A stretch of 64,000 nt of DNA, from the NCBI GenBank assembly GCA_004009845.1, contig RMBW01000016.1, positions 310,001 to 374,000 of the forward strand, read 5' to 3'. Positions 21,186 through 34,551 of the stretch are shown piece by piece. Under the pieces are notes generated by a model. That model had not been told where the DNA came from, did not search any database, and saw only the letters and a program-made list of their open reading frames with translations. The stretch comes from Davidsoniella eucalypti. Its lineage: Eukaryota > Ascomycota > Sordariomycetes > Microascales > Ceratocystidaceae. The translations under genes and the position numbers were made by a program. Every line of letters starts with the position of its first letter. Position 1 is the first letter of the stretch.

Positions 21186-24100
21186 GGCTCTAGGAGGACT
21201 CGCGGCCGGCGATACGTGAGTGGCGGATATATATGTGTGTGTATAGTGCAGAAGCTGTGGCTGTGTATATCGGAATGCTGTGTCGTAGATATGAAGCGGC
21301 TCGGATGAAGTGGCTCGGTGGTGCGACCAGTCGGGAGAGCGTAGATCGGGTATGAATTAGGCGAAGAATCAGATAAGACGGCGAGGCTAGATGGTAATGG
21401 TCTTTTTGGGGGTATATACGTGAATGCGTGACAAGGCGACTAGAATAAATAAATAAAAGTACAGGTATAATAAGATCGCATCTGAACCGGCAGACCAAGA
21501 ATAGAAGAAAAGGCAATTGTGCTGGAGGCGTTAAAAAGGAACAAGAATAAATAAATAGAATATAATAAAAGAAAACAGCACAATGAACAACCGGGAAGAC
21601 TGCCAAGAAATGCGGGAGTCGACTCGATGGCTTGTGATTGGCGCACAGAAAGACTGAGAGGGAAAGTCAAGAGTAGCGTCCCAAGGCGAGGAAGATGGCA
21701 GAATTAAGGCGCTGGGAGGAAATGAGAGAAAGGAATAAAGAAAGATGGAAGAAGAGAAAGCAGAAAGAAGGGAAGATGGGAAGAAGAGAAAGTGGAAAGA
21801 AAGAAAGAGGAGAAGAGAGAAGAAGAAGCCAAAGCCAAGAAAATCCAGCTGAGCGGGCGGCTACACATTTATTTGTATGATTTATTACGAAATATAACTG
21901 ACTAAGGCGTTGTTTGAGTGTAACTTCTGACATCTTAGCAGAAACCCGTCAATGCTTTGTTTTTTTTTTATTCTTTTTTTTTTAATTGTTTCCGGCTACT
22001 TCTCCGCCTGGCTGCCGTTTTGTTCACTCTTGCCCAATGTAACGCCGCCCAGGTCTTCTATCAAACTGTGTTTGAACGGTCGTTTCCTCCTACGTCGAGG
22101 CCCCTGCTCTATCTATTTTCCTCTCGTCCGGCCTGTTTTCCGTCTTTGGCTGTTTTGTCTATCAGCCAGTCTTCGGTCTACCTGCAGCTCAACTATCGAT
22201 CAGCAACTCTTCGAATGGGCTCGTCATAGGCATGTCCCAGGCCATGCCATCGTGTGCCAAGATGCTGGTGTCAAGATGCTAAGCACGTAGCCGCCGGTGC
22301 TGGTGGTCAGCAGCCAATCAGCGCTAGTCTGTGGTCTGCACCACCAGGAGGAGCTGGAATCTAGCCAATGAGGTCGATCCCATCGCCACTGTCAAGTTCT
22401 TCAGCACTTCCCATCACATCGATGCTAGCCGCCGTATCGGGACTATGCCGAATTGGCTGTACTTGTACGGACAGTCTGTATGCTTTTTCTCGACGATTAC
22501 CCTGGCTTGGGTCACGATGCTTACTCATTGTCGCAATATTGATATCATTGTATCTTGTCTGCGGCTGGGCTAGGGCATCAGCCAATTAGCGTTACAACGA
22601 CCCATTCGATTCATTCGCTTTGACGATTGTTGCTTTGCAGCTCAGGTGCTTTTTCCACAACAGACATCTATTTGCACGCTAACATGACAGGGCCAAGAAG
22701 CAGTTACAGAAATAGCCCCTGTTCCGAAAGCCATCAAGCCTGCATGTGGGAGGAAACACTTTTAGTCACCTCGTTGGGCATATCGCACCACTCTTCTTAT
22801 GTTTCCATTCTCAGAGGCTTCCTATCTGTTTTCTTCGGTCGTTATCTCGCATAGCTCCCTTTAACTTTGACCACAAGAGATTCCGTGCTACAGCTGTGTC
22901 CAATGGAAAAGCTTCATGATATTGGCCTGATACTGCATTTGTGGTGGTCGGCTGGCCGCTTCAAGTCTTGCTCTATCGCATGCCACCCCCACAGTCACCA
23001 TATCTTAGTAATCCCCAAGTTTCTAGGGTGCTAGATCGCGGTGTCTCGCTTGGTGTTCCTCGTCTGTGGTAGTTTCACCTGGGCGATCTTCTGGCTAAGT
23101 AGATATCTGACTACTGCGTCTCACAGACTCTGCAATAACTCTTCTATGCCTTGACTCTCGGGGCTACGTTGTTTTATTGCCTCGAGGGGCTCTTTTTTTT
23201 CCCAACTTAAACCTGACCAGACGTGCTCCGGATCTCTACCTATCCGAATCATTGAATTGAGGCACGACGGGAAGAATCGAATGATTGCATTTTCTGGAAG
23301 TTCATTGATGCCGGATCATACTATGGTTTTTGACTGCAAAACTTAAGGGGGACTAGGAGGATATTTTCCGATGTCCATGACATGTCAAGATAATGGCTAT
23401 GATGTCACACTTCTGACTATCTGTAGTTATGCGAGATGTTTCATAGTATTTGTGACCATATGCAGATCTAGTCGGTATGGCTCCGGCTCTGATGACAAAG
23501 AACAGCAAATGCGGTGTGTGCAGTTCTTCTATGGCGATCCATGCCTGTATCGTCAATGACATATGTAACTATACACTATACATATATATATATGTACATT
23601 GTACGCAACCTCGGTATTGTATGTGGACAGCAAAAATGAAGCTACTTTACATTCACATTGAACGTTTTTCTTTCTTCCCATGAAAAAGGTTAGTTCTCCT
23701 ACAAACTAGGGTGGCCATATGTATGGTAGCAGTTTCTTTACGCGAAACGTTTCATGTTGTTTAGAGTTGTCCTATACCCATGTTACCTTCTCATTTTTGA
23801 AGTCTAATTGAAATACTCTGTTGCTTCGAGTCTACATACGATAGAATCTAAAGAGTATATCTTTCGATATAGTAAGTTTTTTCATATATGGTCACAATAT
23901 GCCGATACATGTAATCAGCCATGAACGAAATGGAAATATTCATAACATATTTGTCTGAACTTCACGTCTTAATATATTAGCGTCTAAACCCTACTATCGC
24001 GCCGTCCTATGAATAGTGAGGTTGACTAACCTATAGACAGATATGTTGGTGAATTAGACTTAATCCTATAAAGAAAGTTTCACGGAGCCTTATTGAACCT

Positions 24101-24699
24101 AGAAAGTAACTTGTACTTCATTCGTATTTGTACATATGTATACTCATTGATGACGAAAGCTAATATTCATCAGGGATGGGATACCATGGTCTATATAATG
24201 CATGATACTTTCTTGATCGAAGTCAAGATGACATACGATATCCCCATTGTTTGAGGTACTTGGGCCACGACTAACCGATATCCAGCTTGGTAAGTTGCTA
24301 TAGCCTAATATCAAAGTTGATATCAGCTGTCAGCACTGAGATATAAGTCTGACCGCGATAAAGTGGCATGACTTTCTGGGAAAGTGAAACATAATCTTGA
24401 CTGAGCCTACTATGAATACCTCAAGCACACAAGCCTCATCAAACACTGTTCGACAAAATGTCAAGATTCTGATGACATCTCAGTCTTGGCGAAATTGGAG
24501 GAGGGCTCAATGAACATGACTGAATAAAGGCCCAGTCTAGAACACAAAAAGGGCGTCCTATGTTCTATGTTCACACCCATTGCTTTTTGATGGAATAATA
24601 TAACCCCTCCATTGGATTTCATCGCAACATTTAAGTTACAAGCACCACCGGGCCATTGCCAAGATAATTGTGCTATACCAGGCTCGGTTGGTACCGACC
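21186..24699. other. intergenic region upstream of NoxA
   Basis: No convincing gene in 3.5 kb. It contains a purine-rich stretch at about 21690-21845 (AG repeats on the plus strand), probably part of the NoxA promoter or leader. T-rich DNA follows at 21957-21985, then mixed DNA with only short random frames. From 23560 onward it is strongly AT-rich. Confidence 0.4.
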
Positions 24700-25556
24700 T
24701 CACATCAATAATCTCCAGGCACCCAGCATCAAAGCTGCAAAACCGGTACACACGCCTATCAACCACTGTAATGTTTGAAATTTGACCTGCTCCAGTTTCT
24801 CAAGCAAGCTAGCCACCTCCTGTTCGATTTTGGCCTCGGTCTCTTTGATCTTGAGCTCTTGTATGACAGCCTCTTCTCGTGTGCGACCCTTTTCGAGATT
24901 AAGATCCAATCGCACACTGGCCTGAGTACGACCGACATCATCCTTGAGTCGACTTCCGAGCTTAGCAATATCGTTTGTCAGTCTTTCATGTGATGACCGC
25001 GTGGCATCAGCTTCAGTCGATGTGGCTGCTAGAAGCTCGGAGCGGAGCTTGGCAAAATCGACTTTCTGAGTATACGTAGCCTTGGCAGCATCATCTCGGA
25101 GTACCATAGTGCGGGTCACATTTTCGATACTAGAGGGTTGTAGCGGTTAGTGTTTCTGTCTTGTCAAGTTTGTGTTTTTTGTTCAGGTGTGACTAACCCT
25201 TCAGATATGACATCGTTCAGCACTCGCATCATCGCAACCGACTGTTCTTCGGTGAACCCTTCGCTCTGAAGTCGTTGTACAATCTTCAGTGTATCGAAGT
25301 GATGGTTCTGGCTGCGAATAGCAGAGGCATGAAATGCTCTTCGCGTAGTTACGGACATGCTCTTAGCTAGCGCATGCCCTGTGTTGAAGTCATGTCGAGG
25401 TATTGATAGAGCTAAGCCATTATAGCTTCTACACAGTGTAGCTGTGTTGAATAGAGGTCTGTCGAGGATAGTAGTGCTTGGATGGATGCAAGAGCTTAGC
25501 CCACGCTTTTGGAAGGGTGTGACTACGAGTAGTCGGTGATAGCGTGTAGTGTTCAT
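24700..25556 (-). CDS. DUF1640 / CCDC90-MCUR1-like mitochondrial membrane protein
   Basis: Two exons: 25198-25556 and 24700-25129 (262 residues; intron 68 nt, branch CTAAC). The basic, Ser/Arg-rich N-terminus fits a mitochondrial presequence. The conserved core starts HHFDTLKIVQRLQSEGFTEEQSVAMMRVLNDVI and is followed by a long coiled coil (about 125-235; RTREEAVIQELKIKETEAKIEQEV). It ends in a single membrane segment near the C-terminus (WLIGVCTGFAALMLGAW). This is the DUF1640 layout. Yeast members are mitochondrial and one animal member, MCUR1, is linked to calcium uptake and complex IV assembly. The fungal function is poorly defined. The reading phase closes exactly across the intron. Confidence 0.9.
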
Positions 25557-26454
25557 TTTTTATATGTTAGCTTTGGTGCAGGATGAGAACGTAAAAGCTC
25601 AATGTTCGTTCAAGTATGCATGTCTTTCCGCGGTTCATGGTAACCCTAGTTTTGTCAACCCTGATAATATTATCGGCTCCTTTGAGGAATACAATCTGTG
25701 CCTCAGGCAAGAAAACCTTTGGTATCCACTAATCCTGCACGACTGTTAACAAAACCGTCGCGAAACTGCCGTCAATTTGTGATTTCTTTTCCTTTCTTCT
25801 TTTCTTCATTATGAACAACGCAAATAACCACTTTCGAATGCTTCTCTAACATTTTGATGCGAGACGGTATCTCATGCAAATGGGAATATCTCCACGACCA
25901 TTGATCTCGAGAGTTGAAAAAGGAGACTAAATTTTTTATCAAAGTCTGATCTTGGGTGCGGTGCTTCTATGCCCAAGGGCAATTGAGAAGGATCGCAATG
26001 ATCGGACTTACATCTCGTCACCTGTAAAATAACTTTTTGACGAGACAATCCACTTCCATTATTTGATATCATGATATCAACAGTAGATATCTGTAAATAG
26101 GGCTTGATGAACCGGTCCAGATGATCTTGAAGAATATCTTGATTTAAGGCCAGAATTTGTTGTATCCACATACTCATTAGGGTTATTTAACCACACCACG
26201 TGTCACATGGACTTGTATTTGCCAATGGTAATATTTTGCTAGAGGCATCGTAGAAAATGACTACAGATTGCGTGTCACTAGTTGCGCACATAAGTATGTA
26301 GAACTCTCGCCGGACCTTCTAGAAGTGTATCACGATTAATAAACAAATAAGTAAATACTTCATTGTATTTAGAATGAAATGTGGACTAACTAAGGAATCA
26401 AAATATTATTTGTAACAAACATATACATGAAAAAAAATCAAAATATCAACATGC
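25557..26454. other. intergenic region
   Basis: Between two minus-strand genes. A 101-codon minus frame at 25872-26177 shows no recognisable features. The rest is AT-rich and appears to be promoter of the DUF1640 gene and 3' region of the helicase/AAA gene. Confidence 0.4.
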
Positions 26455-29400
26455 TTAATAACCATCAGCCATCTCAATATTAGTAACCCAATGCGAACCA
26501 CCAGCACATCTATAACCGCCAGCTTGCTCGATCCAATCATAACCCATCGGGCAACGGCCTGATTTCTTCAACTTTTCTTGCATACTTGCCCTCTTGGCCT
26601 TTTCTTGTTCGGCCTTTATCAACTTGTCCACTATAGCGTCGTAATCCGGATCTGATGCCGAGGTATTGTTCTCTGCAGCCTTGAGATCTTGAAGTTCCTC
26701 ATCTTTCTGATCCTGTGCATCAATATCGCGCTGTAGCTGCTCCCAGACGTCGTCCGAGACGCCTTCATCCCGTACTGCACGATTCACCTTTTCCGAAGTA
26801 GGCGTTTCCAGAGAGGGACTCTGAGGCTCGGACTCAGGATCTGAAGTTGGCGTTTTCGGATTAGAATCGCAATCATCACTGGCGACAGAAGAAGGTGGAG
26901 GAGGACCGCTTGCTTTGTTGCTATCTGATGCTGTAGGAAAGATTGACGATATTAGGCCAGGTAACGCTACCACTTTGCCATTTGATGCCTTCCCCACAGA
27001 GTTGGCCCAGAAGTCATCAATGCAGCCAATGATGGATTCTTTCCGGACGACAAGTTTCTTGTTGGCAACACCAGACTTGTCCTTCAGGACATCTTTCATG
27101 ATGTTTTTGGAAATGGTCCCTACATCTCGAGCATTGGCCCAAGCACCTATTGCGACAAGTCGCTTGAAAATCTTGACAGCCTCAGTAGAGAGATATTGTT
27201 GGTCAAGCACCGAAACATCGACTGTAATATCGGTCTTGCTGTAAACATCGCTCTCGGTACGTAAGAGTTGCTTCAACAACATCCAGCATTCGTCTTCCTT
27301 GAACGCTCGGAAATCTATGTTCTCAGTGAATCGAGAACTCAGCCCTTGGTTGACCTTAAGCATGTTGTCCATATCCTTGGTATAACCCGCTAATACAATG
27401 ACGAGCTTGTTATGGTACCTTTCTTTTGTCATACAGTCAACGATTTCAGAGACGGCTTCAGCGCAGAAATGATCACCATGTCCAAGCCGATAAGCTTCAT
27501 CAATGAAGAGAACCCGACCTAGAGCCTTGTCTATCACTTTGCGGACAAGCGGGCCGGTTTGCCCCACATACTGGCCTATTATCTCGCTGGTACTGACTTC
27601 CATGACCTCAGTGGAGGCTAAAAGCCCCATGTTATAGAACAACCGACCCATATGACGTGCACAGGTCGTTTTTCCCGTACCGGGCGGGCCTCGGAACACA
27701 AAGTTGAAAGGGATGTTTTTGCGAACATCTTGATGAAGAAGCTTTAGAGATCTAGCTGTCATCTGAAGATGGCGAAGCTGTGCCACGACGTCATCCATAG
27801 CAATGCTCTTGGCAAAGAGAGCCCCAATATCCTTATCAGATCTTGTAGCACGATCAAAATCAGGATCGACGTCCTTCTCGCAGAAGATGCTGTGTCCGCG
27901 TGGAATTTCGTTGCGTGCAATTCTGCCCTTGATCGATTCCTGAGCTCGACTTAGCAGTATGTCGACCTCGCCAGCATTTCCGAAGTTTGGTTTGACACGA
28001 GCAATCTCTAAGCACTCTAAGGCAACAGAGCGAACCGGATCAGGCATAGAGAAGCCAATCTTTTTCAGTTTTGCATCGAGAATAATGCCTAACTCGGACG
28101 AAGTGTAGTCGTCGAACTGGAATGCACTAGACAGGGGAAAGCGTCTGGCCAAACCAGGATTGGCATTGTCGAGCAATTCTTCCATTTTATCTCTGTAGCC
28201 GAGAAGGAGAATAGCTCGGTCCTCTCCCGGAACATTCTGGACTTCAGCGACAATGGTATCGATAGCGCCGACACGATAGACATCCGGACGACTGCCACTA
28301 GACCAAAAGCCATAGGCTTCGTCAATCACTAGAACCTTGCCTTTAGCTGCGGCCAGGATACTCTTGGTCTTCTTCTCGGATTCACCAACATGAGCACCAA
28401 TGAAATCCGACACGTTCTTGACCACAACTATTGAAAAAGGAAAGTGTTAGTCGATCACTCGTCACAAGCTTACGGATAATATTGGATGGAGAACTACTTG
28501 CCTTCGCCCTTTGACAGTAAACCTACATCTGCGAGTATCTGCCCATAAATCTTGGCGATAGTTGTTTTTCCAGTACCTGGGTTTCCAAGGAACACTCTGT
28601 TCAGCAATAGCTGGATAGCTGGCTTTTCTTGGAGTTCGCGGTGATAGTTCTCCTGTATTGTTTCAACGAGACTTTGAACAGCAGTCTTGATGCTACCTAG
28701 GCCCACCATCTGTTGCAGGTCGGACCATGCTTTGCAATCTTTGAGAACCGTTGACGGCTCTGGGCCGATGATGTCTTCCTTGGTCAACTCGAGCATATTA
28801 GGCTTAGGAAGCTTTTTGTCTTTGAAAGCTGCTCTCTTCAATCTCTGAAGACGCGAGGCCTGACAACCAGATATCCGAGATAGCATATTTTGGACATCGC
28901 GGGCGTTTCCAAAGCCTGGAGAACCTCGTGAGTAACCAACACGCTTAGCCGCAATACGTAGGTAGAGGCTATCCGAGCCTCCCTCACAATGTATACGGCC
29001 GGACCATCTTTGCCGGATAGCTTGTTGAAGAATTGCGGTCAACTCAAGGTCGGTGTAATCAGCGAATTTCATCGTGAGCGGAAATCGTGACGGTAAGCCT
29101 GGATTATGCTCAAAAAAGGACTCCATCTCGCGCTTGTAGCCAGTAACGACACATGCTAGTTGGTCTCTGTGGTTCTCGATCGCCGTTAGCAGCAGATCCA
29201 GGACGGTGGCGCCGTTGCCATGGTTTGATGTTAGTTGGTAAGCCTCGTCGATGAACAGGACACCACCGCCTGTAGATAGGATACCATCAATCAAATTGTC
29301 ACACTGCGAGGAACTGAGGCAAGCGAGTTTGGCTCCAGTTGTCTCATGAAAGGTACTGCCTGTAATCACGCCTAGCTCGCAAAGCATCGAGGCGTAGATC

Positions 29401-32400
29401 CGCGCGACAGTCGTTTTGCCTGCCTTTGTCAGTACTCGTTTGTGGCCATGGAGAAGTAGTTAGATGCCTTACCAGTTCCAGGGTTGCCAAGCATGGCACA
29501 GCTGTATCGCTCATTCGAAGGCGATATTTCTTGAAGAATAGCCGTGTCAACCTTGCACTTGACTTGAAGGAAAGTCTGCTTGATTTCCTCCAGACCAATG
29601 AGGCCCATCAATTTGTCAATCGGGTCAGACCGAGCACCTTCTGAACTCTTGCACGCTTCCCATTCCTCTTTCGAAGGACTAGCGACTAGATCACGAGATT
29701 GGCTTGTGGCAGGATCGGCCTTTGCCTTTTTTGTGGCTGCCACGTTTTTTTCTTTGTGCCGCTTCTTGTTGTCGCTTTGTATCCTCAATTGTTCGAGTTT
29801 CTTTGTGGCATTCTCAATATCCAGGAGCTGCTGTTGATCTTGTACTTCAAGATATTTGTGGCGTTCTCGCAAGGCGATTTCCTCCTTGACACGTAAAAGC
29901 TCTTCTTTACGCATCTTGCGTCTTTCTCGCGCTTGCAGTTCCATTTCCCAGTTGCGTCGCACGACAGCAGCCCGTACCCTTTCTTCTTCCGCGCACTCCT
30001 TGCACTGTCTTGACTGGTTTCGACATTCAACCTTGTATGCGTGAGACTGAGGACACACTTTCTGGACCAAGGCTGCGCAGGATGTGTGATCAGTTTCTTC
30101 GATTATATGACATTTCCGTTCGCATCTATGGTCGCAAGCTTTCATTGGCTCGTTGCTATTCATATGGTAGAAGTTAATGCGCTGTTGTGGTCGTTATTGA
30201 GCCAAGACTATGGGTGGTGTAACTTACCAAGGTTGGCAGCAGCCCCCCTCGGGTGCTAGAGCTTGGAAATCGGCTGGTTTGCATAGAAGAGCTTTATGAC
30301 CAGGATGACGCTCACACTTGGTCGGTAGACCATCGTAGATATGGCCATGCTCTCTAGCAATGTCAAAGAATGGCTTCCATGTACTCCGTCCGTCTCTGGA
30401 AGCCAAAAAAGTATCCTTATTGCCAAGCATGATCAGGCAATCACGAGCTCTGGTAATTAGGACGTTAAGGCGCTCAGGCGATCTCATGAAGCCAATGTTT
30501 CCATTGCTGTTGCTTCTTGTCATCGATACAATGACAATCTTGCTTTCCTCGCCTTGGTAGTTGTCTATAAAGTTACATTAGCAGCTGGCTGTGTATGAGA
30601 TGAGGATATCTAAAAGCAACTTACCAATTGTCGAGATCCGAACTCCCCTTTTCTCCTCCTCCAATGATTTACGGGAAGGGGGGACAAGAAGCCCTTGCTT
30701 GATAAGATCATCCCGATCGGATTCCGTCAGCTGTACCGTATGTTTCCCGCTCATGAGTCGTTCTAGGGCACGCAGCTGTCCCAAGTATGGCGTCAGGATG
30801 ACAATATCCTCATTCGTGTAACCCTGTTTGTAGATATGGTCTAAGATTCTCACAGTCATCTGGGCCTCCCATTCGTTCTCTTTACTGGCGGTGCGTGAAT
30901 CAAATTGATCGGGTGAGTTGGCCTTGATGCCAGCCTCAGGCTTCGAATGAGATATCCAGATCACGCGATCTCGAAGCCCGAGCAACGGCTCTCGAGCAGA
31001 TGTCTTGGGACCATCTGTGAGATCGGGGTACGTCAACAGACGCGGAAACTTGGAAATGCTTGGATGCATACGATGCTGCTGGGTCAGTCGGGTGTGAGGG
31101 TGGCCATCATAGATGAGACGCTCAAACAAGCTCATGTTGAAATCGTACCCTTCTCCCTTTTCGACAGTAAGACGGTAGTTGTTGATCTTTGGACGTAGCT
31201 GTTTATGGTCACCAATCAAGACCAAGCGTTCAACAGACTTGCCGAGTGCTGTCAGTACATGGCTCTCTAGAATCTCGCCAGCTTCTTCCACGACAAGAAC
31301 AGTTGGCTGCATCATGGCTATCAGTTCTGAAAATCGGGCTGCGCCATTTGTCGTGCATGCCATGACTTTAAGCGTCTCCATGGTTCCCTTGTATTTATGA
31401 TCGTAAAGGTGGTTTTTACGTTTATGTGCTGTCCGATACGATTTGTCCGAGTCCCGGGCTGCGTCTAGTGTTTCCGTGAAATACATTATTTCCCACGAAT
31501 GGTATAGGCGTGAACGCTCCTCTTGCTTGATGTTCCAAACGCATTGAGTGTCTCCTTGACTGACCCAGGGCTTTAAAATTCCTGCATCACGACCGTTTAT
31601 CCATCGTTTAAGAAGATAATGGGGGTCTTTAGTCGTATCGGAAGCCAACTCGAAGCCATCATCATCCCCAGCAATGCCGAAATTGAACGCATCGTGAAAC
31701 GGAATAGGATAATCTAGAAACTCAAGAATGTCCATGACCCCCTGGAGTGGCGCCTTTGTGGTTTGGGGCCCTATGTTTTTTGAGTGCCAATCTCGGAGCT
31801 CCTTGGTTGCGTTGATGGAATTTGAACGATGGCCATCAATGATCTGATAGACATTGTGGGATATTCTGCCGAGAGGTTTCTTCTTGAGGCCTAGGTCCTC
31901 GTTTTTCTGGTTCACCGATGACCCAAGACGGACAACTTGGCTTCTGTCAACACCGGCCTTGGTAACATCTCCGATGAACTGATCTAGAGCATGGTTTGTG
32001 AAGGTGATAACAAGCACCTTTTGGCCTTCTTTTACAAGCTCCTCGACAACCCGTGCCCCAGCGAATGACTTTCCAGTACCTACGACGCTTGTTAGATCTT
32101 GGCTATGATAGCGAATGCAAAACCCGAAACTCACCTGGCGGGCCTTGAATGATCGATACTCGGTCCTCGAGACCAGATATGAGAGCCTGGCGCTGAGATC
32201 TGTCTAGTGCGATCACAGTTCCATCGTCCCCGCGAAACTGAAATGGCGGTGTTTCACGGGCAGGAAATGCATTGGTGAAAGCATCGCCTTCGTAGCTGAT
32301 ATCCTCCATTTCGAGGTATGTTGTTGACAGAGTTTCGTGCAACTTGTTGTACTTTAGGTGCTGAAGCTCTCTCAACAGAGGCTCATATGCAAACATGGCA

Positions 32401-33602
32401 ACGTCTACTAGCATAAGCTTCAAATCGCCGGCCGGCGAGCCCATGAATGCCTCGAGCGCTTTTCGGAATGAGTGTGAATCGGGGAATCCAACTGAGACTA
32501 AAGGGTCATCCTGACTAAGCAAATCTTCATTTCGCTCCATGACAACAAAGCAAACGATCTCATCTTCTCGAAGGAGAACGCCGATGGACCCAAACTTGAG
32601 GAAGGATTTGTTCTCTTTCAAAAACCTTTTGCGTTTTTCTTCAGTCTTCAGGCTATGCAACTTCTGTAAGCCGTGCTGGCAACGCAAAAGGAGGACAGTG
32701 CCCGTATATCTTTCTTGCAACCCCCACGTAAAGGCAGCACAAGTGAGCCCGGAAAGTACCAAGCCGGTACGATGTTTGGCACCGGCGTTCTTGTCAAGAA
32801 CGCCCTTGAGGCTTTCTCGTATCTCTCCCATCATGTCTTCCCTGAGCAACCGGAACTGGTTGTCTCGATGGATGGTAGATCTAATGGAATGATCGACGCT
32901 GAAAACCTCGTCACGCGAGAGATAATATGGCTGTTCGGTGCTCCGTAGTTCGTGGTTTGTGGGGTAAATCGATATATCCTCAATGTTCTCGAAATCGTTG
33001 TCGTGGCGGTTGCCGAAGAACTTGGGACAATATCTCGAGGCAAGTCTTTGTTCACTATCGATCATCTTCTTGATGCGGCTCAAGATTGGGGGCAGACGAT
33101 GGTCTAGCGAAGTCACCACGGAAGGTGCTTCTAGGAACTTGGCAGCATCTGCGGTGATATCAAACGTGTCGAGATCCTCAACGTTCAGAAGAGCTTGAAT
33201 AAAGCACGCCAGATGATATACGCTTCCGGTCGGCAGCTCACCACGCAGGCATACCTGTAGAACAATATCCCAAAAGGTCGGCGGCGAGACTACGGCCTTC
33301 AAAATCTCGTTGAGGATGACACCGTCAATGTTTTCCGTCCCAGGGCTGCTGCATAGGAAGGCAATGGTTTCGAGCGGCCCCACGACGCCGCGGGGAGTCA
33401 AGTCTTTCTTGATGGAGATGGTTAGGGCAGAGAGACCTGCACAGCTTCCCAAGATAAGTTCAACGGCAAGACTCGCGGATTCATTGGCTCGAATAGCCTC
33501 AAGAAATATGCTCGCATCTTTATTGGTAGAGAGACCTCGGGTGCCCTTGGTGCAAGCTTGAAAAAACTTCTGGAGGCGTTGAGCTCTAGCATTCTCTGTC
33601 AT
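26455..33602 (-). CDS. SF1 helicase / NF-X1-type zinc segment / triple CbxX-type AAA fusion protein
   Basis: Six exons: 32135-33602, 30625-32079, 30228-30564, 29473-30155, 28502-29419, 26455-28427 (2277 residues). Order of parts: N-terminal region; Upf1-like SF1 helicase with Walker A GPPGTGKSFAGA (about 487-495), VVEEAGE (about 755), GDHKQLRP, QQHRMHPSIS and LNVLITRARDCLIMLGN; Cys-rich NF-X1-like segment (about 1070-1140); basic coiled coil (about 1130-1220); three AAA modules with Walker A near 1314 (GNPGTGKTT), 1592 (GNPGTGKTTIAK) and 1864 (GPPGTGKTTCAR), Walker B LFIDEAYQL, VLVIDEAYG and VLFIDEAYRL; and a C-terminal CPMGYDWIEQAGGYRC. Introns are 53-74 nt. The fifth is a GC-AG intron (GCAAGT donor at 28501). 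Animal ZNFX1-like helicases act in small-RNA and antiviral pathways, but the role of this fusion is unknown. No domain is visibly broken. Confidence 0.9.
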
Positions 33603-34521
33603 GGTGTGGAAGAAGATCTCAGATCGGGCTTAGTAGGTTGTGTAGGAGTAAGTTGTCGGCTTTTCTTTTTCTTTTCAATATCGAATATAGATGTAGTCTG
33701 TATCGCTTGGAAATGGCGTCTAGAGTTGTTATAAGAACGGTTCTTTGTGTCATTGTTATAAAGCCTGGCGAGCAGGCGGTCTTATCAAGCATATATGCCC
33801 CGCTGTACATATAGAAGTACAGTGTATATCTACGATCCAGCGTACTACATCCAGTTGTAGTACCATATCTCTAAAACATGCTATGCGGGAGGCCAGCCAT
33901 CTAGTTGCATATAACGGGCGTATTAACACATGCACACATTTTTTTCATCCTGCAAAGCAGGGCAGGGCAGCCAATAGATATGGAGATAAACGCCTGTATG
34001 CTGTGTGTTGGTTGTTTTCCTTGGATATAGGAGCTGTGCGAGACCGACTTATCTATCAGTCGTTTCACGAAGAAGCAGCAATAACAGCCAGATAAAGCCA
34101 GAGGCAGACCAAACTTGTGCTGGTAGTTTGACATGTCACATCCGGACATGATGTCGCAATTTCAGCCAAAAGCGAAGTTATGTACGTCCCAAGTTGGAAT
34201 TGCACAAATGTAATGCATGGACACATAATTGCATATATTATGAAAACGAGTGTTGTTTCAGACAATATAGTGGGCTAATTTGGCTGTCTAGGTGTGAGAT
34301 TTCCTAACTTAGATTACAGTATACTAGATGGAATATATATTGATTGTAATGACTAGTAATGTCGCTCTTTGATAACTGATTTGTCTGCCTTGACAAGACT
34401 TTTATGCTGCTGTTGAGTGGCCTTTCCCTCGGTCTTACATAGATGGTCGGCCGAAACAATCGGTGGTAGCGACCTTGTTGGTAGTTGTACCAACAGCATC
34501 ATAACCCACCCTCCCCCAAAC

Positions 34522-34551
34522 ACAATTACAATTACAATTACAATTACAATT
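34522..34551 (+). repeat. (ACAATT)5 microsatellite
   Basis: Five perfect copies of the hexamer ACAATT in intergenic DNA. Confidence 0.9.

Noticed and set aside
25872..26177. 101-codon minus frame beginning MSMWIQQILALNQDILQ
   Set aside because: No recognisable domain, splice context or neighbouring exons. Could be random in AT-rich DNA.
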